From contig JACRBH010000246.1 in NCBI GenBank assembly GCA_016234535.1, positions 91,088 to 143,761 on the forward strand: a stretch of DNA of 52,674 bases, read 5' to 3'. The DNA comes from Chloroflexota bacterium (lineage in GTDB: Bacteria; Chloroflexota; Anaerolineae; Anaerolineales; Villigracilaceae). Below the pieces are notes generated by a model. The model ran no database searches, had not been told where the DNA came from, and saw only the letters and a program-made list of their open reading frames with translations. A program made the position numbers and the translations under genes. This document shows positions 1-7,101 of this stretch, in pieces; position 1 is the stretch's first letter; each line of letters opens with the position of its first letter.

Positions 1-221
1 CCGCGCTCGGCGGGCTGTGGTTCCCATTGGAAGCTGCAGGTGGTGCGTTTGCCGCGATCGGCAAGGCAATGCCTTCAGCCTGGGCAATGAATGGTTTGCA
101 AAATATTTTGATCCGCGGCCTGGGTTTGGAATCCGTTTGGATGGCAGTTGGGATGTTGTCTGCTTATGCGTTGGGATTCTTTTTGCTGGCAGTCTGGCGT
201 TTTGGAAAGATGGATGTGTAA
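1..221 (+). CDS. ABC-2 type transporter permease, C-terminal fragment
   Basis: Only the last 70 or so codons are in the window; the reading frame is open at the left edge and ends with TAA at 219-221. The visible part begins GGLWFPLE and continues with a serine/proline loop (AMPSAWAMNGL) and one hydrophobic helix ending in WRFGKMDV. This pattern is known from the end of ABC-2 family (drug or polysaccharide export) membrane subunits, where a re-entrant loop precedes the last transmembrane helix. The matching ATPase would be expected to the left, outside the window. It is on the opposite strand and 48 kb from the YbhF-like ATPases at the right end, so it is not their obvious partner. The family call is inferred from a short stretch. 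Confidence 0.65.
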   Translation, partial: ALGGLWFPLEAAGGAFAAIGKAMPSAWAMNGLQNILIRGLGLESVWMAVGMLSAYALGFFLLAVWRFGKMDV

Positions 222-224
222 TGT

Positions 225-263
225 TGTGCCGGTAATCAATTATTCGAATTGATTACCGGCACA
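225..263. terminator. Long perfect hairpin after the permease gene
   Basis: A 17-bp perfect stem (225-241 with 247-263) closes a 5-nt loop, starting 4 nt after the permease stop codon. No T-tract follows on the plus strand, so it may be a factor-assisted terminator, an mRNA-stabilising hairpin or a repeat element. Confidence 0.55.
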
Positions 264-426
264 TTCACGAACTCCTGCGTGAAGCATAACCAAAAAGTTG
301 GGGGAACTTGCGGAGAATTCATATGGTGTGAAATTCGGCATTGGGAATTCTTGTAAATCCTTCGCCGGGAATGGCGAAGGGAGCAAGCTAATCTACAAAC
401 TTTTGTACCCCAAATTCAGAAACCTG
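264..426. other. Non-coding stretch before the lacI-type gene
   Basis: No convincing gene is seen. It holds one small hairpin (CCTTCGCC at 359-366 with GGCGAAGG at 373-380) and otherwise AT-rich sequence leading into the promoter at 427-455. Confidence 0.6.
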
Positions 427-455
427 TTGACAGCCCAATAAATTTGTGCAATAAT
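427..455 (+). promoter_or_regulatory. Sigma-70 type promoter of the first LacI-type regulator
   Basis: TTGACA at 427-432 is a perfect -35 box; AATAAT at 450-455 matches 5 of 6 positions of TATAAT, with a 17-nt spacer. Transcription should begin near 462, just ahead of the two operators at 464-489, which fits autorepression. Confidence 0.7.
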
Positions 456-463
456 AGCGGCGG

Positions 464-477
464 CGGTATCGTTACCG
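464..477. promoter_or_regulatory. LacI-family operator 1 (CGGTATCGTTACCG)
   Basis: Near-perfect 14-bp palindrome with central CG, the usual form of LacI/GalR-family operators. It lies just downstream of the -10 box, and its arms match the site at 1579-1592 in front of the importer genes. Confidence 0.65.
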
Positions 478-489
478 GTATTGATACCG
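476..489. promoter_or_regulatory. LacI-family operator 2 (CGGTATTGATACCG), overlapping operator 1
   Basis: Palindromic arms CGGTAT and ATACCG around a central TG. It shares two bases with operator 1, so the sites are 12 bp apart centre to centre, about one helical turn, and two dimers could bind side by side on nearly the same face. Confidence 0.55.
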
Positions 490-522
490 ACAATTTCGTT
501 TTTCAGCTTTTTCAAGGCAAAT

Positions 523-1539
523 ATGAAAAATAAAAAGCGAGCAATCACAATTCAAAACGTTGCCAGGGCTGCCGGTGTTTCGGTTTCGACGGTTTCCCGC
601 GTGTTAAATGGAAAAGCTGATGTAGCTAGCGACACTCAGGATCGTATCCGCGCTGTTATTGAAAAAATGGGATATACGTCAAATTTGGCGGCCCGGAGTA
701 TGCGCAGTCATAAAAAGAACTTGATTGGGCTGGTTGTCCCGGATATTGGCCTGTATTCTGTTGAGATCATGAGGGGAGTTAATCGGGCAATTGCTGAATC
801 GAAATTCGATTTATTAGTCTACACAACCGGGGATGCTCAGAAAAATGGCGCAATTTTACATGAACAACACTATGTTTCCCTGCTTAGTAATTCCGTTACT
901 GACGGCGTAATTATTGTAGCTTCTGCCACGGCAGAATTCATTGCAGACGCCCCCATTGTGGCAGTGGACCCCCATATCATTAATCCGAATTACCCATCCG
1001 TCCAGGGAATGAACTATCACGGCGCTTTGGAAGTGATGGAATATCTTATCGAGTTGGGGCATCGTCGGATAGGTTTTATCTGCGGGCTGGCGGAGATCGG
1101 AAGCTCACAAAGGCGTTTGCAGGGATACAAGGATGCGCTGGTGAAAGCCGGCATTGAATTGGATGAAACTCTCATTACCCCCGGTGACTTTACTCAAAAG
1201 ACCGCCTATAAGTATGCCCGTCAATTACTCGCCCTGGAAAATCGGCCAACGGCGATCTTTGCCGCCAATGATCAATCTGCATTTGGCGTATATCAGGCGG
1301 CGGAAGAGATGGGGCTAAGCATTCCAAACGATCTGTCTGTTGTTGGATTCGATAATATTTCAGAAGCCAAATATCTGGGACTTACAACGGTTGACCAGTT
1401 TCTTTCAGAAATGGGTTACGTTGCAGTGCAAATGCTGATTAAGATAATTACCGGTGAGCCACTCGAACTTGAAATCCATAAGATGCAAACAAAACTGGTT
1501 AAACGAACTTCCTGTCAGAGATTAATCCAGGCTGTCTAA
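523..1539 (+). CDS. LacI/GalR-family transcriptional regulator of the beta-glycan locus
   Basis: DNA-binding repressor whose ligand is probably an imported oligosaccharide or its breakdown product. The N-terminal helix-turn-helix is clear (IQNVARAAGVSVSTVSRVLN, then the hinge helix region NLAARSMRS near residue 58), followed by the periplasmic-binding-protein-like core (LIGLVVPDI, GHRRIGFICG, AIFAANDQSAFGV, LSVVGFDNI). I use ATG 523, giving 338 aa, rather than the in-frame TTG at 481: the TTG lies inside the operators, whereas ATG 523 has AAGG about 8 nt upstream. Two operators between its promoter and start suggest autoregulation, and a third copy of the palindrome lies before the importer operon. 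The family is certain; the effector is inferred from neighbours. Confidence 0.92.
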   Translation: MKNKKRAITIQNVARAAGVSVSTVSRVLNGKADVASDTQDRIRAVIEKMGYTSNLAARSMRSHKKNLIGLVVPDIGLYSVEIMRGVNRAIAESKFDLLVYTTGDAQKNGAILHEQHYVSLLSNSVTDGVIIVASATAEFIADAPIVAVDPHIINPNYPSVQGMNYHGALEVMEYLIELGHRRIGFICGLAEIGSSQRRLQGYKDALVKAGIELDETLITPGDFTQKTAYKYARQLLALENRPTAIFAANDQSAFGVYQAAEEMGLSIPNDLSVVGFDNISEAKYLGLTTVDQFLSEMGYVAVQMLIKIITGEPLELEIHKMQTKLVKRTSCQRLIQAV

Positions 1540-1910
1540 TTGCACATGGACGGCAAATGGATTTTTTTTGCGCATCTTCGGTAACGTTACCGGAAACATG
1601 TAGGATTTATTGACTAAAAGCGAATCCAGGAAACCACCCCATGATACTGAGCTTATGCCCCGGAACTCTTCGGCTCAGCATAAGAGAAGTAAGAAAAGAC
1701 TGGTCTCATTTGAGCGTCTTTTCCAGAAATGCAGAAACCATTTTGCAAGGAGGTGCGAGACAAGTATATAGGAACATCCTTCGACTGTTCGAAAAGTGAC
1801 GTCCGATATCCAAACGAATACCGGACGCCGTTGAGTGGAGACCTGCACTCCATGACAGGTAAGCAGATCTCCAACTCCGAAATATACCATAACAAAAAAG
1901 GAGTAAGAAG
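1540..1910 (+). other. Control region and long structured leader of the importer operon
   Basis: The 371 nt between the regulator and the binding-protein gene hold the operator at 1579-1592 and then over 300 nt without a believable gene. Several short inverted repeats are visible: CTTATGC/GCATAAG around 1651-1684, CGTCCG/CGGACG around 1800-1830, and ACCTG/CAGGT around 1841-1861. A strong Shine-Dalgarno-like AAGGAGGTG at 1746-1754 is not followed by a credible start. The promoter itself is not obvious; TAGGAT at 1601-1606 is a candidate -10. I do not recognise a known riboswitch. Confidence 0.45.
1579..1592. promoter_or_regulatory. LacI-family operator 3 (CGGTAACGTTACCG) of the importer operon
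   Basis: Perfect 14-bp palindrome with central CG, the best of the three related sites. It lies 40 nt after the regulator's stop codon and upstream of the binding-protein gene, so the operon should be repressed by the adjacent LacI-type protein. Confidence 0.75.
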
Positions 1911-3389
1911 ATGAAACGTTTATCTTTCGTTCTATCAATTTTAGTGGCGCTGAGCATGCTGCTTGCTGCGTGTGCGCCTGCTGCCACCGAAGCCCCCGTT
2001 GCAACTGATGCGCCTGCTGCCACCGATGCCCCCGCCGCAACTGATGCGCCTGCTGCCACCGATGCCCCCGCCGCTGAGCTGGAAGGCACTCTTAATGTCT
2101 GGTCATTCACCAATGAAATAAAGACCATGGCAATCGCCTTTCAAGGCAGGCACCCCAAGGTAAAAGTCGTTTACACAATGATCCCAATGACCAATGGCGA
2201 ATATCAGACCAAGGTCAAGGCTGCCGCTGGCACCGCCGATTCCCCTGATGTCGTTGCTCTCGAAGCTGCTTTCGTAAAAGAGTGGGTTGAATCCGATCTG
2301 TTGGCAGATTTGAATGATTTGGTCCCCCTGACCGAGACTCTCCAGACCTACCCGGCCGTTGTTGAAGTTGGCACATACGAAGGCGTTACAAAAGGCTTTT
2401 CATATCAGGCTACCCCTGGCGCTTTCTTCTATCGCCGCAGCATCGCGAAAGAATGCCTTGGCACCGATGATCTCGCCGAAGTACAGGCCATGGTCGCTGA
2501 CATGGACAAATTCGTTGAAACCGCTGCCAAGATCAAGGAATGTGGTACAGGCGACTACTATACAGTTGGCACCGGCGGCGAAATGTTCCTGCCCTTCCTG
2601 TCCAATCGCTCTGAACCCTGGATCGTTGATGGCTCCCTGGTCATTGATCCCAAGATCGTAGAATATGTCCATTTCGCCAAAATGATGCGCGATAACGGCT
2701 ACGAATCCGGCGCTACCCAGTGGACTGAAGGTTGGTTCGCCGGCATGAACGACACTTTGAAGGATGCCAATGGCACTCCCAAGAAAGTCTTCAGCTACTT
2801 CCTGCCCACCTGGGGTCTTCCCTATGTTTTGAGCCCCAATTCCACACCCAAAGACAGCACTGTCGGTACCGGCGGTGACTGGGCCATGATCAACGGCCCG
2901 CTTTCTTATCAATGGGGCGGTACCTGGGTTGGCGCTTTGGATGGCAGCCCGAACTCCGAATTGGCTAAAGAATTCGTCAAATTCGTTGCCCTCGATGAAG
3001 AGAACCTGACCAATTGGGCCACCGGTGTATATACCAATGAATACCTGAAAGCCATTGATCCAACCACTCCTGACGATCAGGCCCAGGCCGCTGGTGACTT
3101 TGTCTCCAGCCAGGTTGTAGTTGAGAAGATCACAAGCAGCTTCGATGACTCAACACTTGCCACCTTCCTCGGTGGAGAGAACTCCTACGGAGCTTTCGCA
3201 GCAGCGGCCCCGAGCGTCAACGGTGCCTTGTTAACTGGCTCAGATGATGCCATTCAGCGCGCCCTCAATGACCCATTGGCTGCTTACCTCAGCGGCACCA
3301 TGACTGAAGCAGAAATGTGGGCCGCATGGCTCGATGCTGTTCGGAATGAATTCCCCGACCTGATCATCCCCGACGCGCCTGTACAATAA
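1911..3389 (+). CDS. ABC sugar transporter, lipoprotein substrate-binding protein
   Basis: Extracellular solute-binding lipoprotein of a carbohydrate (CUT1-type) ABC importer; captures an oligosaccharide at the cell surface and delivers it to the two permeases that follow. Residues 1-20 are a signal peptide ending in the lipobox LAAC, so Cys21 is the lipidated residue. Residues 22-57 are a low-complexity linker built of TDAPAA units, encoded by a 36-bp tandem repeat. The rest is an SBP_bac_8-like fold (GTLNVWSF, GTADSPDVVALE). The start has a good Shine-Dalgarno, AAGGAG about 10 nt upstream. At 492 aa it is somewhat longer than typical family members. The beta-xylo- or cello-oligosaccharide ligand is inferred from the enzymes downstream. 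The ATPase subunit is not encoded nearby, as usual for CUT1 importers sharing an MsmX/MalK-type ATPase. Confidence 0.9.
   Translation: MKRLSFVLSILVALSMLLAACAPAATEAPVATDAPAATDAPAATDAPAATDAPAAELEGTLNVWSFTNEIKTMAIAFQGRHPKVKVVYTMIPMTNGEYQTKVKAAAGTADSPDVVALEAAFVKEWVESDLLADLNDLVPLTETLQTYPAVVEVGTYEGVTKGFSYQATPGAFFYRRSIAKECLGTDDLAEVQAMVADMDKFVETAAKIKECGTGDYYTVGTGGEMFLPFLSNRSEPWIVDGSLVIDPKIVEYVHFAKMMRDNGYESGATQWTEGWFAGMNDTLKDANGTPKKVFSYFLPTWGLPYVLSPNSTPKDSTVGTGGDWAMINGPLSYQWGGTWVGALDGSPNSELAKEFVKFVALDEENLTNWATGVYTNEYLKAIDPTTPDDQAQAAGDFVSSQVVVEKITSSFDDSTLATFLGGENSYGAFAAAAPSVNGALLTGSDDAIQRALNDPLAAYLSGTMTEAEMWAAWLDAVRNEFPDLIIPDAPVQ
1974..2074 (+). repeat. 36-bp tandem repeat encoding the lipoprotein linker
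   Basis: About 2.8 copies (1974-2009, 2010-2045, 2046-2074) of a unit beginning GCGCCTGCTGCCACCGA. It encodes alternating APAATDAP and APVATDAP peptides between the lipidated cysteine and the folded domain. The length is a multiple of three, so copy-number changes keep the frame. Confidence 0.85.
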
Positions 3390-3408
3390 TCTTGTTCTGA
3401 TAGTTTTG

Positions 3409-3439
3409 TGGGTCAGCGCATTCAATATGCGTTGACCCA
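3409..3439 (+). terminator. Hairpin between binding protein and permease genes
   Basis: Twelve-base arms (3409-3420 and 3428-3439; one G-T wobble) around a 7-nt loop, followed by CCATATTTTT. Probably a leaky terminator or 3' stabiliser that lets the binding protein be made in excess over the membrane subunits. Confidence 0.6.
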
Positions 3440-3484
3440 TCCATATTTTTGAGAATACCTTTTTCATAATTAAACGGAGGCAGC

Positions 3485-4441
3485 ATGAATCTTGCCAAAC
3501 TTAAGAAAAATTCCACCGGGTACTTGTTTCTTGCGCCGTTCATTATTGGCTTTCTCATTTTTGGCTTATACCCGGTGATTAATACATTAACGCTTAGCTT
3601 CACAGATGCCACCCTGATGTCGAAAAGCAGCCATTTTGTTGGCATCGCCAATTTCAAGCGTTTATTTGCCGATGAAGTTTTTATGAGGGCAGTGGGGAAT
3701 ACCTGGCTGATCTGGATCTTAAATTTTATTCCTCAGATCGGTATTGCATTGTTATTATCTGTTTTGTTCACAAGCGCCCGGCTCAAGATCAAGGCGGTCG
3801 GAGTTTGGCGGGCAATATATTTTTTACCAAACCTGTTGATGCCAGCTGCGGTGGCGGCATTGTTTAATGCGCTGTTTGCCTATTACGGCCCCGTGAATCA
3901 ATTCATGGTCAGGGCCGATTTGTTGAGTGAAGCCATGAGGTTTTTAGAGTCGATCACGGTGACACGCGGGTTGGTGGTCTTCATCCAATGGTGGACGTGG
4001 TTTGGGCAAACAATGATCATCTTGATGGCCGGTATGACCTCGATCCCCCTCCCGCTTTACGAAGCAGCCATGGTGGATGGCGCAAGCGTCTGGCAAATGT
4101 TTACGCGGATCACGTTGCCGCTCTTGAAGCCCATTTTGATCTTCATCTTCGTTACCTCGCTGGTGGGTGGGATGCAGATGTTTGACATCCCATTCCTGTT
4201 GACAGATGGCAGGGGTTCTCCATTAAGTTCAATCCAAACGAACAATATCCTTATGTATATGAAATTTGCCAGCAGTAAAGGGCATATAGGGGCGGCCTCC
4301 TCGGTTGGCGTTTTGATATTCTTCATGACCAGCATTTGTGCTCTGGGCATCTTCTATTTCCTGCGCGATAAGGATATGGATGATAAAAAACCAGCCAAAA
4401 AATCGCTCTTCAAAAAGAACACAGTGAGGCCGCAATCATGA
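3485..4441 (+). CDS. ABC sugar transporter permease, MalF/UgpA type
   Basis: First inner-membrane subunit of the importer whose binding protein lies 95 nt upstream. About six transmembrane helices are evident, starting at LFLAPFIIGFLIFGLYPV. The cytoplasmic EAA loop that docks with the ATPase reads YEAAMVDGASVWQMF, followed by ITLPLLKP (around residues 195-220). The 318-aa length is normal. The Shine-Dalgarno GGAGG is at 3477-3481, four nt before the ATG. Its stop overlaps the next start in an ATGA, so the two permeases are translationally coupled and should be made in equal amounts. The basic C-terminal tail (KKPAKKSLFKKN) is cytoplasmic. The sugar specificity cannot be read from the permease. 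Confidence 0.92.
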   Translation: MNLAKLKKNSTGYLFLAPFIIGFLIFGLYPVINTLTLSFTDATLMSKSSHFVGIANFKRLFADEVFMRAVGNTWLIWILNFIPQIGIALLLSVLFTSARLKIKAVGVWRAIYFLPNLLMPAAVAALFNALFAYYGPVNQFMVRADLLSEAMRFLESITVTRGLVVFIQWWTWFGQTMIILMAGMTSIPLPLYEAAMVDGASVWQMFTRITLPLLKPILIFIFVTSLVGGMQMFDIPFLLTDGRGSPLSSIQTNNILMYMKFASSKGHIGAASSVGVLIFFMTSICALGIFYFLRDKDMDDKKPAKKSLFKKNTVRPQS

Positions 4442-5283
4442 TTAACAACTATAAATTTGGCACCTATGTGATGCGCTTTTTTGTCTACACCTTGCTGGTC
4501 ATTTTGTTGATTCTCACTCTTGTCCCGATCTGGTTATTGATCGTGAATTCAACCCGCTCCACAACCGAAATTCAACAGGGCATCAGTATGCTGCCGAGCA
4601 CGCACCTGATTGAAAACTACAATCTACTGCTCAGCAAGGGTTTGAACCTGCCAAGAGGCTTCGCAAACAGCTTTTTTCTTGCCATTACCTCAACGGTCGT
4701 CACGGTTTACTTTTCGTTGTTGACAGCTTACGGCGTGGTTGTTTATGACTTTGCAGGAAAAAAACTATTCTCCAACTTTGTCATCGTATTGGTCATGATC
4801 CCCATGCAGCTTTCCATTATTGGTTTCTATCAATATATGTCGAAATTGGGGCTTACCGATAATTATGCATCCTTGATTCTGCCTCTTGTCGCAAATGCAG
4901 GCGCTGTTTTCTTCGGCAAGCAATACCTTGAATCAATGGTGATTCATGACCTGATTGATGCCGGCAGGATCGATGGCGCCAGCGAGTTAGGCATTTTTCA
5001 CACCATCATGCTGCCTCTTGCAGTTCCGGGCGCTGTCACCATGGGCATTTTCGCATTTGTTGCATCCTGGAATAATTTTTTCACCCCCTTCATTCTGATC
5101 TCATCCATCGAAAAATACACTCTGCCAATGCTGGTCCAGACCCTGCGTGGAGATGTGTATCGAACCGAATACGGCGCGATTTATTTGGGCCTTGCGCTGA
5201 CCATTGTGCCAATCATTATCATTTATGCCATTTTCTCCCGCTACATTATCAGCGGTATTGCTCTGGGCGCAGTAAAGGAATAA
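4438..5283 (+). CDS. ABC sugar transporter permease, MalG/UgpE type
   Basis: Second inner-membrane subunit of the same importer (281 aa, the usual length). Six transmembrane helices are expected, the first being FVYTLLVILLILTLVPIWLL. The EAA-loop equivalent is DAGRIDGASELGIFHTIMLP (around residues 178-197), with Asp-Ala in place of the more common Glu-Ala at the first two positions, a tolerated variant. It overlaps the upstream permease by four bases (ATGA at 4438-4441). The operon appears to end after this gene: a 158-nt gap with a hairpin precedes xylA. Confidence 0.92.
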   Translation: MINNYKFGTYVMRFFVYTLLVILLILTLVPIWLLIVNSTRSTTEIQQGISMLPSTHLIENYNLLLSKGLNLPRGFANSFFLAITSTVVTVYFSLLTAYGVVVYDFAGKKLFSNFVIVLVMIPMQLSIIGFYQYMSKLGLTDNYASLILPLVANAGAVFFGKQYLESMVIHDLIDAGRIDGASELGIFHTIMLPLAVPGAVTMGIFAFVASWNNFFTPFILISSIEKYTLPMLVQTLRGDVYRTEYGAIYLGLALTIVPIIIIYAIFSRYIISGIALGAVKE

Positions 5284-5363
5284 CCAACGCCTATTGCGTG
5301 TCCGTCTTCTTTCGTTACAGCCGTTTTTTTCTAAATAGTTTTTCTCCTCCTCTCCTTTTTACA

Positions 5364-5388
5364 CCTCACCTCTCTCAGAGAGGTGAGG
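5364..5388. terminator. Hairpin between permease gene and xylA
   Basis: An 11-bp stem with CCTCACCTCT (5364-5373) facing AGAGGTGAGG (5379-5388) and a 3-nt loop. No T-tract follows, so it may be a weak terminator or a short repeat element. Confidence 0.45.
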
Positions 5389-5441
5389 CAAAGAGAGGTG
5401 TTAATCCATCCTGTAAGCACATTAGATACAAGGAGTAACTC

Positions 5442-6608
5442 ATGTCTGACTATTCCCCCAAGCCCGAAAATAAATTTACCTTTGGACTATGGACAGTTGG
5501 AAATCGCGGCGCTGACCCGTTCGGATCGGCCACCCGTGAGCACAAATCACCCGCTGAATTGGTACGCCTGCTCGGGGAAGTCGGCGCGTATGGAGTCAAC
5601 TTCCACGATAACGATTTGATTCCAATAGACGCCACACCCGCTGACCGGGACCGCATCATTCGGGACTTCAAAGCTGCTCTCTCCGAAACCGGCATTATCG
5701 TCCCGATGGCGACCACCAACCTGTTCAGCGAGCCAGTCTTCAAGGATGGCGCGTTCACCTCCAACGACCCGAAAGTCCGCGCCTATGCTCTTCAAAAGAC
5801 AATGAATGCCATCGACCTGGGTATGGAGTTTGACGCAAAGACTTACGTCTTCTGGGGCGGACGCGAAGGCACCGAATCCGACTCTAGCAAAAGCGCCGTG
5901 GAATCCATCAAACGTTCGCGTGAAGCCATGAACTTCCTGTGCGAATATGTGCTGGACAAAAAATACGACCTGAAATTTGCGCTCGAAGCCAAACCCAATG
6001 AACCGCGCGGCGATATTTACAACGCCACCACCGGACACATGCTGGCTTTCATTGGAACACTTGATCATCCTGAAATGGTGGGAGTCAATCCCGAAGTTGC
6101 ACATGAGCACATGTCAGGACTCAATTTCATGCACGGCGTTGCCCAGGCCTGGGAAGCTGGAAAGTTATTCCATATCGATCTCAATGACCAGTACCCGGGC
6201 CGCTACGATCAGGACTTGCGTTTTGGTTCACGCGACATCAAGGCCGCCTTCTATCTTGTCAAATTCCTCGAAGATGTGAAATACGATGGCTCGCGTCATT
6301 TCGATGCTCATGCCTATCGCACCGAAGATTACGAAGGCGTAAAAGACTTTGCCCGCGGCTGTATGCGCACTTATATGATCCTGAAGGAAAAAGCCGCACA
6401 ATTTAATGCGGACAAGGAAGTGCAGGCTGTTTTGGCAGAGATCAATGCAAACGACGGTTCCACGGATAAATTCTTTGGAAAATACAGCTCCGAAAAAGCA
6501 TCTTCTCTTAAAGCCGAATCCTTTGACCGCGCCGCTCTTGGCAAGCGCGGATTGAAATACGAACACCTCGATCAGTTGACCATCGATATCTTGCTCGGCG
6601 CACGGTGA
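5442..6608 (+). CDS. xylA: Xylose isomerase (actinomycete-type, short form)
   Basis: Interconverts D-xylose and D-xylulose (and D-glucose/D-fructose) in the cytoplasm; a TIM-barrel enzyme with two divalent metals. The 388-aa length and the opening [17 protein letters not shown] mark the short class I form known from Streptomyces, not the longer class II form of E. coli. Catalytic residues are visible: His55 and Asp58 in FHDND, the metal ligands in [19 protein letters not shown] and [10 protein letters not shown], and the late Asp in HFDAHAYR. The start has AAGGAG 7 nt upstream. Xylulokinase lies 3.7 kb downstream, separated by a GH3 enzyme and a mutarotase-like gene, so together they form a xylose route into the pentose phosphate pathway. 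Confidence 0.97.
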   Translation: MSDYSPKPENKFTFGLWTVGNRGADPFGSATREHKSPAELVRLLGEVGAYGVNFHDNDLIPIDATPADRDRIIRDFKAALSETGIIVPMATTNLFSEPVFKDGAFTSNDPKVRAYALQKTMNAIDLGMEFDAKTYVFWGGREGTESDSSKSAVESIKRSREAMNFLCEYVLDKKYDLKFALEAKPNEPRGDIYNATTGHMLAFIGTLDHPEMVGVNPEVAHEHMSGLNFMHGVAQAWEAGKLFHIDLNDQYPGRYDQDLRFGSRDIKAAFYLVKFLEDVKYDGSRHFDAHAYRTEDYEGVKDFARGCMRTYMILKEKAAQFNADKEVQAVLAEINANDGSTDKFFGKYSSEKASSLKAESFDRAALGKRGLKYEHLDQLTIDILLGAR

Positions 6609-6748
6609 TCTTTTTCTACGAGAGCCTTTCTTAAGTAGTTTGAGCCGCCTTAATGATTGCATTGCAAACCCTTTTGGACACGGATTTGACGGATTACACG
6701 GACAAACGCAGATTATTTAACTGATTACGCACTTTACCTAAAAGTTGA

Positions 6749-6846
6749 TGTCGTTGCGAGCCGCGCTCTTGGTTTTCGCGGCGAAGCAATCTCTTAGTCG
6801 GCAGGGGATTGCTTCGGACAAAGAACAAAGGTGTCCTCGCAAAGAC
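6749..6846. repeat. Dispersed hairpin repeat, family A (degenerate copy)
   Basis: Outer arms TGTCGTTGCGAG and CTCGCAAAGACA and inner GAAGCAATCTC / GGGATTGCTTC define the same imperfect double-arm palindrome seen at 11786, 32622, 47691 and 48417. This copy is diverged, with an expanded right half. Confidence 0.7.
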
Positions 6847-6873
6847 ATGCCGCGACTGCGTAACATCAGTTAT

Positions 6874-6958
6874 TTAACTCACCTTACGCGGTGCGCGAGA
6901 CGCTTCGCAGTCTCGCAAAATGGGCGACATAAATGTCGCGCTACAGGCTGGACTGCGT
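6874..6958. repeat. Dispersed repeat, family B (first copy)
   Basis: About 85 bp starting TAACTCACCTTACGCGG and containing GGGCGACATAAATGTCGC and GGCTGGACTGCG. An almost identical copy lies in inverse orientation at 15870-15962, so the GH3-to-GH1 gene block is flanked by inverted repeats. A partial third copy is at 36614-36661. Confidence 0.85.
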
Positions 6959-7101
6959 AACGTCAGTTATTTAATAGATTTATCAGTGAGAATCCGTGAC
7001 ATTGTGCCCGTAGGGTAAAATCCGTGCCTTCCGTGTACAGAAAAGCTTAAAGAACAGTCACTAAAGTCGATTATTTTGCCAGCATTCCGAAGGAGCATTT
7101 C

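Larger units (their letters stand above)
6609..7101. other. Repeat-filled intergenic region between xylA and the GH3 gene
   Basis: No gene seen. It carries a GAAGCAATCTC-type element (6749-6846), a second unrelated element (6874-6958) and a direct repeat of about 22 bp (CTGCGTAAC.TCAGTTATTTAA at 6855-6876 and 6952-6973) bracketing the latter. Transcription of the GH3 gene probably starts in the last 130 nt, but no clear promoter is evident. Confidence 0.6.

Noticed and set aside
481..522. TTG start for the first LacI-type gene
   Set aside because: It lies inside the overlapping operators and has no ribosome binding site; the helix-turn-helix begins normally after ATG 523.
1729..1914. Small open frame after AAGGAGGTG in the importer leader
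   Set aside because: The frame starts before the Shine-Dalgarno-like sequence and has no recognisable protein features; it overlaps the lipoprotein start.
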